Position numbers and translations under genes: made by a program. A stretch of DNA of 64,000 nucleotides from Epilithonimonas bovis DSM 19482 (GTDB lineage: Bacteria > Bacteroidota > Bacteroidia > Flavobacteriales > Weeksellaceae), in contig NZ_FTPU01000012.1 of assembly GCF_900108115.1 (NCBI RefSeq), positions 28,877 through 92,876 on the forward strand. The letters are read 5' to 3'. Numbering within the stretch: the first letter of the stretch is position 1; every line of letters starts with the position of its first letter. Below the pieces are notes generated by a model, which did no database searches, had not been told where the DNA came from, and worked only from the letters and a program-made list of their open reading frames with translations. Shown here piece by piece: positions 16,820 to 24,736 of this stretch.

Positions 16820-17251
16820 CTAGCAAAAGGCTATTTTGTCAACTCTGTTCTGATGTCTTCCGCCTTCAAAACTGGTGGTAAGAAATTGCTCAACGATCTC
16901 AATTGCCAGTTCTTTTGCAATAAACCTAGCAGGCAAAGCAATCATATTAGCATCGTTGTGTTGTCTTGCCAAAGCAGCAATCTCCGGCATCCAACACAAT
17001 GCACATCTTATTTTCTGATGTTTGTTGGCCGTGATAGAAACACCTTCGCCACTGCCGCAAATGAGGATTCCGAATTCATTTTCGCCGTTTTCTACAGAAC
17101 TGGCAGCCGGATGTACAAAATCAGGATAATCTACGGAATCGGTAGAGTAGGTGCCAAAATCCTTTATTTCGTATTGTTTTTCCAGGTGTTTTTTTAAGAT
17201 TTCTTTGTATTCGTAACCGGCATGATCCGCGGCAATTGCAATCTTTAGCAT
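16820..17251 (-). CDS. rpiB: Ribose-5-phosphate isomerase B
   Basis: 143 residues, normal length. It interconverts ribulose-5-P and ribose-5-P. The N-terminal IAIAADHAGYEYK, catalytic C65 in ILICGSGEGVSI with TANK (74-77), and RCALCWMPEIAALARQHNDAN (split: RCALCWM, ARQHNDAN) are family signatures. The gene runs away from the AT-rich candidate origin. A Bacteroidota start with a purine-poor, AT-rich leader is seen. It has its own terminator. Confidence 0.96.
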   Translation of the reverse strand: MLKIAIAADHAGYEYKEILKKHLEKQYEIKDFGTYSTDSVDYPDFVHPAASSVENGENEFGILICGSGEGVSITANKHQKIRCALCWMPEIAALARQHNDANMIALPARFIAKELAIEIVEQFLTTSFEGGRHQNRVDKIAFC

Positions 17252-17920
17252 TTTATCTTTTTTTATTTATTTATTTCAGCATAAAATTAACACATATTTT
17301 ATAAACGGACACATTATATTGTAATATAATTAAAGCAGATAAATTATAATAACTCACTATCAATCAATAATATCAAAATCTCTCACCTAAAATTTTTTAT
17401 TCATCTGTTAAAGATTGACAATATATTGTTAAATAGTGTTAGAAAACCTGTGGATAACTTTGGCGAAATAAAGCTTTTAGGAAACCTCTAAATTTTGTAA
17501 TGCACTTTTTTCTAATTGGATTTAACAGAAATTTCGAAAAACTTTTATCGCACATTCTACGGTTTTATCCGCATCAATGTTTTAAATATTAGTAAGGAAT
17601 ATAATTTATACACATTTGTTGATAACATTGATAAATATTTAATTTACAATAACTTAATACTGTTAGCAACCTAACAGTTATTATCCAATTGATGTGGTAA
17701 AATATTATCTTTCTTTTTTTCCGCAAACTAGCCTCTACAACAATATACTACAATCTTATTTTTTTAATTAAAAGAAAAAAAGATGTTTATGATTGTAAAA
17801 TAAGTTTGTGGATTTTTTTTGAGAATAAAATTTTTGAAAGGCGGGAATTAAGTTTAAATTTGTGAAACAATGTAAGCAGAATAAAAAGCTGTCTCTTGTC
17901 AATTTTAAAATAATATTTGA
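17252..17920. other. Candidate chromosomal replication origin (oriC) with DnaA boxes
   Basis: 669 bases without genes, very AT-rich. Boxes matching TTATNCACA exactly: 17449-17457 (minus strand TTATCCACA) and 17606-17614 (TTATACACA). One-mismatch boxes: 17565-17573 (TTATCCGCA) and 17617-17625 (minus strand TTATCAACA). Weaker two-mismatch forms are at 17681-17689 and 17807-17815. A perfect 8-bp inverted repeat ACTGTTAG/CTAACAGT occupies 17659-17678. Two perfect parS sites lie 2.3-4.5 kb away beside mnmG, a gene near oriC in many bacteria. dnaA is not in the window. Its right end also holds the pgk promoter. Confidence 0.5.
17833..17862 (+). promoter_or_regulatory. Promoter of pgk
   Basis: TTTG (17833-17836), an 18-base spacer and TAAATTTG (17855-17862) match both elements of the Bacteroidota consensus. 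Initiation about 6 bases downstream would give a leader of roughly 50 bases before the pgk ATG. Confidence 0.75.
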
Positions 17921-19111
17921 ATGAAAACAATAAAGGATTTCGACTTTAAAAACAAAAAAGCTCTTGTAAGGGTAGACTTCAACGTGCCTCAGGACGAGAA
18001 TCTCAATGTTACAGATAACACAAGAATCACCGCGGTGAAACCTACTGTAGATAAAATCTTAAAAGATGGCGGCTCTGTAATTCTTATGACCCACCTGGGA
18101 AGACCAAAAGGTGAAGTAAGTGATAAGTTTTCCCTTAAGCATATTCTGGGTGAAGTTTCCAAGGTTCTGGGGCAGGATGTCAAGTTTGTAGATGATTGTG
18201 TAGGAGAGAAGGCTGAAGAAGCGGCTAGAGAACTCAAACCCGGAGAAATTTTGTTGTTGGAGAATCTTCGTTTTCATCCAGAAGAAGAGAAGGGTGATGA
18301 GAATTTTGCTAAACAGTTAGCCAAATTAGGCGATGCCTACGTGAATGATGCTTTTGGGACCGCACACAGAGCTCATGCGTCCACAGCCGTAATTGCCCAG
18401 TTTTTTCCTTCTACTAAATTTTTCGGTTTACTGATGGAGAAGGAATTAATCGCCATTGATAAAGTTCTAAAATCTGGTGAAAAACCAGTTACAGCAATAC
18501 TTGGTGGTTCTAAGGTTTCTACAAAAATTACGATTATAGAAAATATTCTTCCGGCAATCGATAACCTGATTATTGGTGGCGGAATGTCATTTACTTTTAT
18601 TAAAGCACTTGGCGGTAAAATCGGAAAATCTATAGTAGAAGACGATAAGCTAACGCTTGCGCTGGAGATTCTTGAAAAAGCAAAAGAGCATAAGGTGGAA
18701 GTTTATTTACCGACAGATGTAGTGATTGCTGATGATTTTAATAATGAAGCAGAGCGCAAAATTGCTGATATTACCGAAATTCCGGAAGAATGGCAAGGTT
18801 TGGACGCTGGCCCTAAGTCTAGAGAAATCTTCAACGATGTGTTGCTGAATTCTAAAACTATATTGTGGAATGGCCCAATCGGCGTTTTCGAAATGCCAAA
18901 TTTTGCTGCCGGGACTAAGGCCTTGGGCGACAGCATTGCAGAAGCTACGAAGTTAGGAGCTTTCTCACTTGTTGGAGGTGGCGACAGTGTTGCATTTGTA
19001 AAGCAGTTTGGTTATTCTGATAAAGTGAGCTATGTCTCTACCGGAGGAGGCGCAATGCTGGAAAGTCTGGAAGGATTAGAACTTCCGGGCGTTGCTGCAA
19101 TTAATAAATAA
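17921..19111 (+). CDS. pgk: Phosphoglycerate kinase
   Basis: 396 residues, standard length. It transfers phosphate from 1,3-bisphosphoglycerate to ADP in glycolysis. Signatures: VRVDFNVPQ near 17-25, the 3-phosphoglycerate-binding TRI and MTHLGRPKG segments, [15 protein letters not shown], and nucleotide-binding GPIGVFEMP and [14 protein letters not shown] (split as [13 protein letters not shown]). The gene is transcribed away from the candidate origin from a consensus promoter and ends in a strong terminator. Monocistronic. Confidence 0.98.
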   Translation: MKTIKDFDFKNKKALVRVDFNVPQDENLNVTDNTRITAVKPTVDKILKDGGSVILMTHLGRPKGEVSDKFSLKHILGEVSKVLGQDVKFVDDCVGEKAEEAARELKPGEILLLENLRFHPEEEKGDENFAKQLAKLGDAYVNDAFGTAHRAHASTAVIAQFFPSTKFFGLLMEKELIAIDKVLKSGEKPVTAILGGSKVSTKITIIENILPAIDNLIIGGGMSFTFIKALGGKIGKSIVEDDKLTLALEILEKAKEHKVEVYLPTDVVIADDFNNEAERKIADITEIPEEWQGLDAGPKSREIFNDVLLNSKTILWNGPIGVFEMPNFAAGTKALGDSIAEATKLGAFSLVGGGDSVAFVKQFGYSDKVSYVSTGGGAMLESLEGLELPGVAAINK

Positions 19112-19135
19112 GAATTAATTTTCTGATAAATAATA

Positions 19136-19165
19136 AAAACCGACAAATCTTGTCGGTTTTTATTT
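19136..19165 (+). terminator. Rho-independent terminator after pgk
   Basis: Perfect 11-bp stem AAAACCGACAA (19136-19146) / TTGTCGGTTTT (19150-19160) with a 3-base loop, followed by a T-rich tract. Confidence 0.92.
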
Positions 19166-19330
19166 TGCCTATACTTGGCTGATTATAAAAATATTTTTTC
19201 TAAGCGATTCTCAGCGATTGTATTTGAAACTTTTGAAAATCCCTAATATTTATAAATTTTGAGTTTATTAACAAATTTTGCACAAAATGCATAAAAATCG
19301 GCTTTCATAAATAGGTCAAAAATCGATTTT

Positions 19331-20152
19331 CTATTTTTTTTCGATAATGTATATCAAACTGGAAAATTCGGAGTTAAAAAGAGCTTTTATGTTAGAAATC
19401 GATCCGTGAATGACTGCTTTTAACCAAAAAAGAGGTGATTTTTTATATTTTTCACTCAGCATTGAGATATAGAAGGAGTCGAGTAGGAGAGGTTTGATTT
19501 TTCTTAATTTCCAATCTGGATTTTTTGAAATCAGGTTTTCCATGCCGTTTTTTGAAAAATGCCAGATGTGTCTTGGTACATCATATGCAGCCCAAAATTC
19601 TTTGTAATGTTTTGCATCGTGTGATGTTGGATTAGGAACTGCAATAATCAGCAATCCTTTTTCTTTTAATTTATCATGAAAAATTGTGAGCATTTCTGTT
19701 TGGTTTTCGATATGTTCAAAAACATGCCAAAGCGTGATTGCATCCAAACTTCCATTTTCAATTGATTTAATATCATCAACAATTTTAGTTTTTTCTGTCT
19801 TTTTGATTGCTGCATTTCTGGCATCAAAATTAGGTTCAAACCCAAAAGTATGAAAATCGTTTTCTATATATTTTACAAATTCTCCTGCACCGCAACCATA
19901 ATCCAAAACATTAGCACCTTTTTTAACTCTGTCAACAAGAATATTTTTTTTGTATTGAAGATTAAAAGACTGTAAGAATTTATAAATTTTTTCTTTTAAA
20001 CTCCCCGAATCTTGGTGGTGCGAAATATAATTTTCACTCTCATAATATTTGGAAAGATTAGAAGGAACCGGATCCGTTTTGAAAACTCCTTTTGTTTCTG
20101 TTTCTTTTATTTCAAATATCTCCTGAGTTAGAAAATGGTCTTTAATTTTCAT
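19331..20152 (-). CDS. Class I SAM-dependent methyltransferase
   Basis: 273 residues. The SAM-binding glycine motif is VLDYGCGAGEFVKYI (82-96); after it come GFEPNFDA, and an IENGSLDAITLWHVFEHIEN post-I motif (split: IENGSLDAIT, LWHVFEHIEN), as in Methyltransf_23 proteins. A hydrophobic C-terminal region follows PRHIWHF. The substrate is unknown. The first ~50 residues (TDPVPSNLSKYYESENYISH) resemble methyltransferases acting on surface polysaccharide or lipid-like substrates, but this is weak. It is the last gene of the mnmG-side minus-strand run, 83 bases past a parS site. Confidence 0.88.
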   Translation of the reverse strand: MKIKDHFLTQEIFEIKETETKGVFKTDPVPSNLSKYYESENYISHHQDSGSLKEKIYKFLQSFNLQYKKNILVDRVKKGANVLDYGCGAGEFVKYIENDFHTFGFEPNFDARNAAIKKTEKTKIVDDIKSIENGSLDAITLWHVFEHIENQTEMLTIFHDKLKEKGLLIIAVPNPTSHDAKHYKEFWAAYDVPRHIWHFSKNGMENLISKNPDWKLRKIKPLLLDSFYISMLSEKYKKSPLFWLKAVIHGSISNIKALFNSEFSSLIYIIEKK

Positions 20153-20170
20153 AAGGTATTGTGTACATTA

Positions 20171-20179
20171 TTATGCACA
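20171..20179 (+). other. Isolated DnaA box
   Basis: TTATGCACA fits TTATNCACA exactly and lies 33 bases from a parS palindrome in the 83-base gap between the methyltransferase gene and mnmG. A single box alone has little weight; it adds to the origin-region picture. Confidence 0.4.
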
Positions 20180-20212
20180 ATGTTCTCCATAATTTTCACA
20201 TTGTACTTGATA

Positions 20213-20228
20213 TGTTCCACGTGGAACA
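20213..20228. other. parS centromere site 1
   Basis: TGTTCCACGTGGAACA is a perfect palindrome and is identical to the ParB-binding parS sequence known from Pseudomonas chromosomes. It sits 8 bases beyond the mnmG stop codon, in an intergenic position. parS sites cluster near oriC in most bacteria. parA and parB are not in this window. Confidence 0.88.
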
Positions 20229-20235
20229 TTAATGA

Positions 20236-22098
20236 TTATCTTCCTAAATAAACCAGTAATACATTGATATCTGCGGGTGAAACACCACTGATTCTACCTG
20301 CCTGAGCAATGGTTTTTGGTTGTATTTTAGTCATTTTTTGCTTAGCTTCTGTGGAAAGGGAAGATATTTTTGTGTAATCAAAATCTTCAGGAATTCTGAT
20401 GGTTTCTAATCTGTTGAGTTTAGCAACATTTTCCTTTTCTTTCTCTATATAACCTTTGTATTTGATATTGATTTCTGCCTGTTCTCTTACTTCATTATCA
20501 TATACAGAAGTGATTTCTTTTATAGTTTCTATCGCTTCTAATTTTTCCAGGGTCATATTAGGCCTTGTTAAGATTTGAGCAGCTCTGTAAGCCTGATCAA
20601 CAGGAGAGGAGTCGATTGATTCTAGAATTGGATTGATACTTCCAGGTTTAAGTGAAGTCTCCTTAAGATACATTTCTAACTGTTCGCTTTTGGCTATTTT
20701 TTCTTCAACTTTTCTGAGTCTGTCTTCTTTTGCTAAACCCAGATGATAAGATTTTTCTGTTAATCTGATATCGGCATTATCCTGTCGTAAAAGCAGTCTG
20801 TATTCTGCTCTGGAAGTGAACATCCTGTAGGGTTCTTCGGTACCTTTTGTTATTAAGTCATCGATTAAAACCCCGATATAAGCTTCATCACGATTGAGGA
20901 TGAATTCCCCCTTATCGTGCACTTTGTTATGTGCATTAATTCCGGCAATTAAACCTTGTCCTGCTGCTTCTTCGTAGCCGGTTGTCCCGTTGATTTGACC
21001 CGCAAAATAGAGGTTTTCAACCAGTTTTGTCTCTAAGGTATGGTTCAGTTGGGTAGGAGGGAAGTAATCGTATTCTATGGCATAGCCAGGGCGGAATACC
21101 TTTACGTTTTCAAAACCTGGGATATGTTTCATTGCCTTGATTTGGATGTCTTCTGGAAGGGAAGAACTGAAACCGTTGACATAGATCTCTACAGTTCTCC
21201 ATCCTTCCGGTTCTACGAATAACTGATGTCTATTTCTCTCTGCAAATCGGTTGATTTTATCTTCTATACTAGGACAATATCTTGGCCCTGTACTTTGTAT
21301 TGTGCCATTGAACATAGGGCTTCTGTCAAAACCAGAACGCAGGATATCGTGAACCGTTTCATTGGTGTAAACAATCTGGCAGCTTAATTGTTTGTTTAAT
21401 TTTGGAGTATCTAAGTAACTGAATTTCTGCGGATTTTCATCACCTTTTTGCTCTTCCATTTTGGAATAATCAAGGCTTCTTCCGTCTACGCGGGGTGGTG
21501 TTCCTGTCTTCATCCTTCCGGCTTCAAAGCCTAGTGAAACCAATTGTTCTGTAATGCCAAAAGCTCTGGGTTCACCCATTCTCCCGCCACCTAATTGCTT
21601 GTCACCTACGTGAATCAGGCCATTAAGAAAAGTACCGTTGGTAAGTACTACAGATTTTGATTTGATTTTGATGCCTAAGGATGTTATAACACCAACGACT
21701 TTATTGTTTTCTACAATAAGGCTCTTTACCATATCCTGGAAAAAGTCAAGGTTTGGTGTATTTTCTAAGGCCAAGCGCCATTCTTCCGCAAACAGCATCC
21801 TGTCATTTTGTGTTCTCGGAGACCACATTGCAGGCCCTTTGGAAAGATTGAGCATTTTGAATTGAATTGCGGATTTATCTGCCACAATACCAGAGTAACC
21901 GCCCATAGCGTCGATTTCTCTTACAATTTGCCCTTTCGCAATACCACCCATAGCCGGATTACAGCTCATTTGACCGATGGTTTGCATATTCATTGTAACA
22001 AGGAGCGTTTTAGAGCCTAAGTTGGCAGCGGCAGCGGCAGCTTCGCAACCTGCATGCCCTGCACCAACTACAATTACGTCGTATATTTCTGAAATCAT
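20236..22098 (-). CDS. mnmG: MnmG (GidA), tRNA U34 carboxymethylaminomethyl modification enzyme
   Basis: 620 residues, full length. The FAD-binding GxGxxG is VVGAGHAGCEAA (10-21). Other signatures are GGIAKGQIVREIDA (split GGIAKGQI, VREIDAMGG), MKTGTPPRVD with adjacent Cys, and the C-terminal helical GIDA domain ending AGRISGVSPADI. With MnmE it adds cmnm5 to U34 of certain tRNAs; the 5' MnmA fragment at the window start acts on the same base. The gene is bracketed by two perfect parS sites, consistent with the classic gidA-near-origin location. Confidence 0.97.
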   Translation of the reverse strand: MISEIYDVIVVGAGHAGCEAAAAAANLGSKTLLVTMNMQTIGQMSCNPAMGGIAKGQIVREIDAMGGYSGIVADKSAIQFKMLNLSKGPAMWSPRTQNDRMLFAEEWRLALENTPNLDFFQDMVKSLIVENNKVVGVITSLGIKIKSKSVVLTNGTFLNGLIHVGDKQLGGGRMGEPRAFGITEQLVSLGFEAGRMKTGTPPRVDGRSLDYSKMEEQKGDENPQKFSYLDTPKLNKQLSCQIVYTNETVHDILRSGFDRSPMFNGTIQSTGPRYCPSIEDKINRFAERNRHQLFVEPEGWRTVEIYVNGFSSSLPEDIQIKAMKHIPGFENVKVFRPGYAIEYDYFPPTQLNHTLETKLVENLYFAGQINGTTGYEEAAGQGLIAGINAHNKVHDKGEFILNRDEAYIGVLIDDLITKGTEEPYRMFTSRAEYRLLLRQDNADIRLTEKSYHLGLAKEDRLRKVEEKIAKSEQLEMYLKETSLKPGSINPILESIDSSPVDQAYRAAQILTRPNMTLEKLEAIETIKEITSVYDNEVREQAEINIKYKGYIEKEKENVAKLNRLETIRIPEDFDYTKISSLSTEAKQKMTKIQPKTIAQAGRISGVSPADINVLLVYLGR

Positions 22099-22113
22099 TT
22101 TCTTAAAATTTCA

Positions 22114-22137
22114 CAAATGTTCCACGTGGAACATTTG
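22114..22137. other. parS centromere site 2
   Basis: The 16-bp core TGTTCCACGTGGAACA (22118-22133) is the same as site 1 and is extended to a perfect 24-bp palindrome by CAAA/TTTG arms. It lies in the 53-base gap between ybeY and mnmG, 16 bases upstream of the mnmG start. ParB binding here would touch the mnmG leader. Confidence 0.88.
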
Positions 22138-22151
22138 CCATAGATTGTATA

Positions 22152-22574
22152 TTACATCTGAAAATCGGAGAATTTTGCTAAATAGAATTCTTCCTTCTCA
22201 CGCATTTCTCTTGCATCTGCCTCGGATTTATCTTTGTATCCGCACAGGTGAAGTACACCATGGGCCAGAACCCGCCTGAATTCTCTCTCAAAATCCTGAG
22301 AAAGCAAATCAGCATTTTCTAAAATGCGCGGCAAAGATACGAAAATATCTCCCGAGATTGTTTTGCCCTTTACATAATCAAATGTGATAACATCTGTATA
22401 GTAATCGTGATCCAAGTAATCCTGATTAACTTTTAATAAATAGTCATCATCGCAAAAAATATAACTGATATCACCGGGTTTTTTATCCTCAGTAATAATG
22501 AGATTTTCTAACCAGGCTGTAATGTCAGGATGGATGTTCCGTGTGTCTATATTTTCGAAAAAGTAATTAATCAT
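22152..22574 (-). CDS. ybeY: YbeY, rRNA maturation endoribonuclease
   Basis: 140 residues. The UPF0054 signature is clear: YYTDVITFDY, SGDIFVSLPRI, and the metal motif HGVLHLCGYKDK. In E. coli-type proteins this reads H-x3-H-x5-H; here H105 and H109 are kept but the third ligand is D115. Asp can bind Zn, so activity is plausible. The enzyme takes part in 16S rRNA 3' processing and ribosome quality control. It follows the patatin-like gene by 4 bases, in one operon. Confidence 0.94.
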   Translation of the reverse strand: MINYFFENIDTRNIHPDITAWLENLIITEDKKPGDISYIFCDDDYLLKVNQDYLDHDYYTDVITFDYVKGKTISGDIFVSLPRILENADLLSQDFEREFRRVLAHGVLHLCGYKDKSEADAREMREKEEFYLAKFSDFQM

Positions 22575-22578
22575 CTTA

Positions 22579-24735
22579 TTAAAACCAGTGTCCTAAAACA
22601 ACACTGAAAATGCCTTTATGTTTGTTAAGTGAATGACTGAAGTTAAGTTTTATCTGCCCAAAAGGGGATTTGTAACCTGCGGTAATGCCAAGTGAACTGT
22701 AATTAAGGCCGACAGCATCTTCAAATTTTATTGAGCTGAAAAGATTGGCTATGCTGAAATTACCCGTTATAAAATAGTTTTTGTTAAATCTAAACTGAAA
22801 ATCATTGGAAGCTAAGAAGACATTATTATCATTCAGTGATCCGAACTGATAACCCATAAAACTTTTGAAATTGCCGAGTGGTTGCTCAAAAATCCCTCCG
22901 ATCCTGTATTGGTAAAACGTAGGGGAAATGTCACCGATTGTGATACCACCATACAGATTAAGGCGGTATGTGAAAAGCTTGGATACATAGAAGTTCATAC
23001 GGATGTCAGCTTTTACTAACACAGGTTTTTTATCCAAATCTGCATTAAAAGGATCTATAATTTTACCTTCAGCATTCAGATAAAAACCTTTTGTAGGAAA
23101 ATATTTATCATCTTGGTTATCGCTTTTTACAAAAACGTAAGGATTCAGGAATTTATCTACATGTACATCTGTACCATTTTTATCGCTTTCAAAATAATCA
23201 TGACTCAATCCACCACCTATAGCAAATTTTTCTTTCCACACAGATTGTATAAATGCTTCGTTCCTGAGCCATTTCCAGGACTCTGTAATGTTGTTATCCG
23301 TATTTTTTATATCTAAGGTCATCCCGGAAGAATAAAGACCAAATCCGGGGATATAGCCGTTATCAATAAAATAATTAAAATAATACCGTGGAGAGTCACC
23401 AATTACTACATCCAGTGATAAATTAGAGTTCCGGAAAAGTAGCCTTTTTGCGGAGTAGTTAAGTAATAATCCTGTTTTGAAGATCTCATCATAATGCAGT
23501 CCAAATTTTAGAAAATGCCGGGTGTCATCTTCGGTAACATAAAGCTTCAGATAATAGCTGTTGTGATCCTGTACAATATCGTAATTGATGAATTTATAAT
23601 TATTGGTTGCATATAATTTATCAATCATCTTGTTAACGCTGCCATAAGTTTGCATAGAAGGTAACATCAAGCCCATCTTTCCGCGGATGTAATTAGATCC
23701 GTAGATTTTACCATTTTCAACTACAAGACTGTCGATTTTGTAAACATTAGAGTAGATGGGGTTGATGGCAGACCTCAATCGTTCAAACTTTCTTTTGGGT
23801 AATTCTTTAAGAATATCAGCATATTTTGCTGCTTCCACATAGCCACTGTCCAGGATACTTCGCTTATTATCATAGCTGGTGGCTGTCATACCGGTAAGGT
23901 TAGGTTTTATATTGATATCGGTATATCGGTATTGATTGATTGTTTCTTTTTTAATTCCAAAATCAATAATCTGATTCATGATGGCAATGACGCTGTTGAG
24001 ATTATTGCGGTTGGCTAAGGGCTGATTGAGATCTACACCAATAACGATGTCTATACCTTTATCCTTTAACGGTTTGGACGGGTAGTTGACTGTCATGGCA
24101 CCGTCTACATAGATACTGTCTCCAATTTTTACAGGCTCCAGCAGCGACGGGAAAGCAGAACTGGCCATTATCGAAGAAACGAGGTCACCTTTTTCAAAAA
24201 TCTGCATATGCCCGCTTTCCAAATTGGTGGCAACACACAAAAATGGGATTGGAAGTTTGGAAAAATCATCAATATTAGAGACATTTTTCAACAGTTCTTT
24301 TAGCAGATACACATTCCGTTGGCCGGTACTAATGGAGGAGGGCAGCGTTATCCTGCCATCTTTTAGCGGAACTGTAAAAAGATACTTATCTACATTTTTA
24401 TTAAAAAAAGAAGTCTCTTGGCGTGTTTTGGGATCGGTGATTAGCGAGTAAAAATCAGTTTCCATCACAATCTTTTCTATATCCTTGCCTGTATAACCGG
24501 CCGCATACAAGCCGCCTACAATAGCACCCATGCTGGTTCCTGATATATAATCTACTTTTACACCTAACGAATCCAAAACCTTCAAAACACCAACATGGGT
24601 AAATCCTTTGGCACCTCCACCGGACAAAGACAAGCCTATCTTGGGGTTTTTCGGTATCACGAGATTTTGCTTAACCTGTCCAAAAACGGTTAGGGAAAGT
24701 AAAAAACTGAAGGCGAAAAGAAGATTTTTGGTCAT
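22579..24735 (-). CDS. Patatin-like phospholipase with POTRA and beta-barrel domains
   Basis: 718 residues. A signal peptide (about 1-19) is followed by a patatin domain (about 32-225) with oxyanion loop GGGAKG (39-44), nucleophile S68 in GTSMG, and catalytic D211 in DGAM. A POTRA-like segment follows (about 325-400), then a BamA-type 16-strand-like barrel to the C-terminal aromatic residue (LGHWF). This is the PlpD/type Vd layout seen in many Bacteroidota; it should be an outer-membrane phospholipase. Cotranscribed with murF-alr (1-base gap) and ybeY. Confidence 0.92.
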   Translation of the reverse strand: MTKNLLFAFSFLLSLTVFGQVKQNLVIPKNPKIGLSLSGGGAKGFTHVGVLKVLDSLGVKVDYISGTSMGAIVGGLYAAGYTGKDIEKIVMETDFYSLITDPKTRQETSFFNKNVDKYLFTVPLKDGRITLPSSISTGQRNVYLLKELLKNVSNIDDFSKLPIPFLCVATNLESGHMQIFEKGDLVSSIMASSAFPSLLEPVKIGDSIYVDGAMTVNYPSKPLKDKGIDIVIGVDLNQPLANRNNLNSVIAIMNQIIDFGIKKETINQYRYTDINIKPNLTGMTATSYDNKRSILDSGYVEAAKYADILKELPKRKFERLRSAINPIYSNVYKIDSLVVENGKIYGSNYIRGKMGLMLPSMQTYGSVNKMIDKLYATNNYKFINYDIVQDHNSYYLKLYVTEDDTRHFLKFGLHYDEIFKTGLLLNYSAKRLLFRNSNLSLDVVIGDSPRYYFNYFIDNGYIPGFGLYSSGMTLDIKNTDNNITESWKWLRNEAFIQSVWKEKFAIGGGLSHDYFESDKNGTDVHVDKFLNPYVFVKSDNQDDKYFPTKGFYLNAEGKIIDPFNADLDKKPVLVKADIRMNFYVSKLFTYRLNLYGGITIGDISPTFYQYRIGGIFEQPLGNFKSFMGYQFGSLNDNNVFLASNDFQFRFNKNYFITGNFSIANLFSSIKFEDAVGLNYSSLGITAGYKSPFGQIKLNFSHSLNKHKGIFSVVLGHWF

Positions 24736-24736
24736 A

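Noticed and set aside
17881..17920. TAATATTTG next to the pgk start as promoter
   Set aside because: Spacing of TA to TTTG is one base too long; the TTTG-N18-TAAATTTG match upstream is better.
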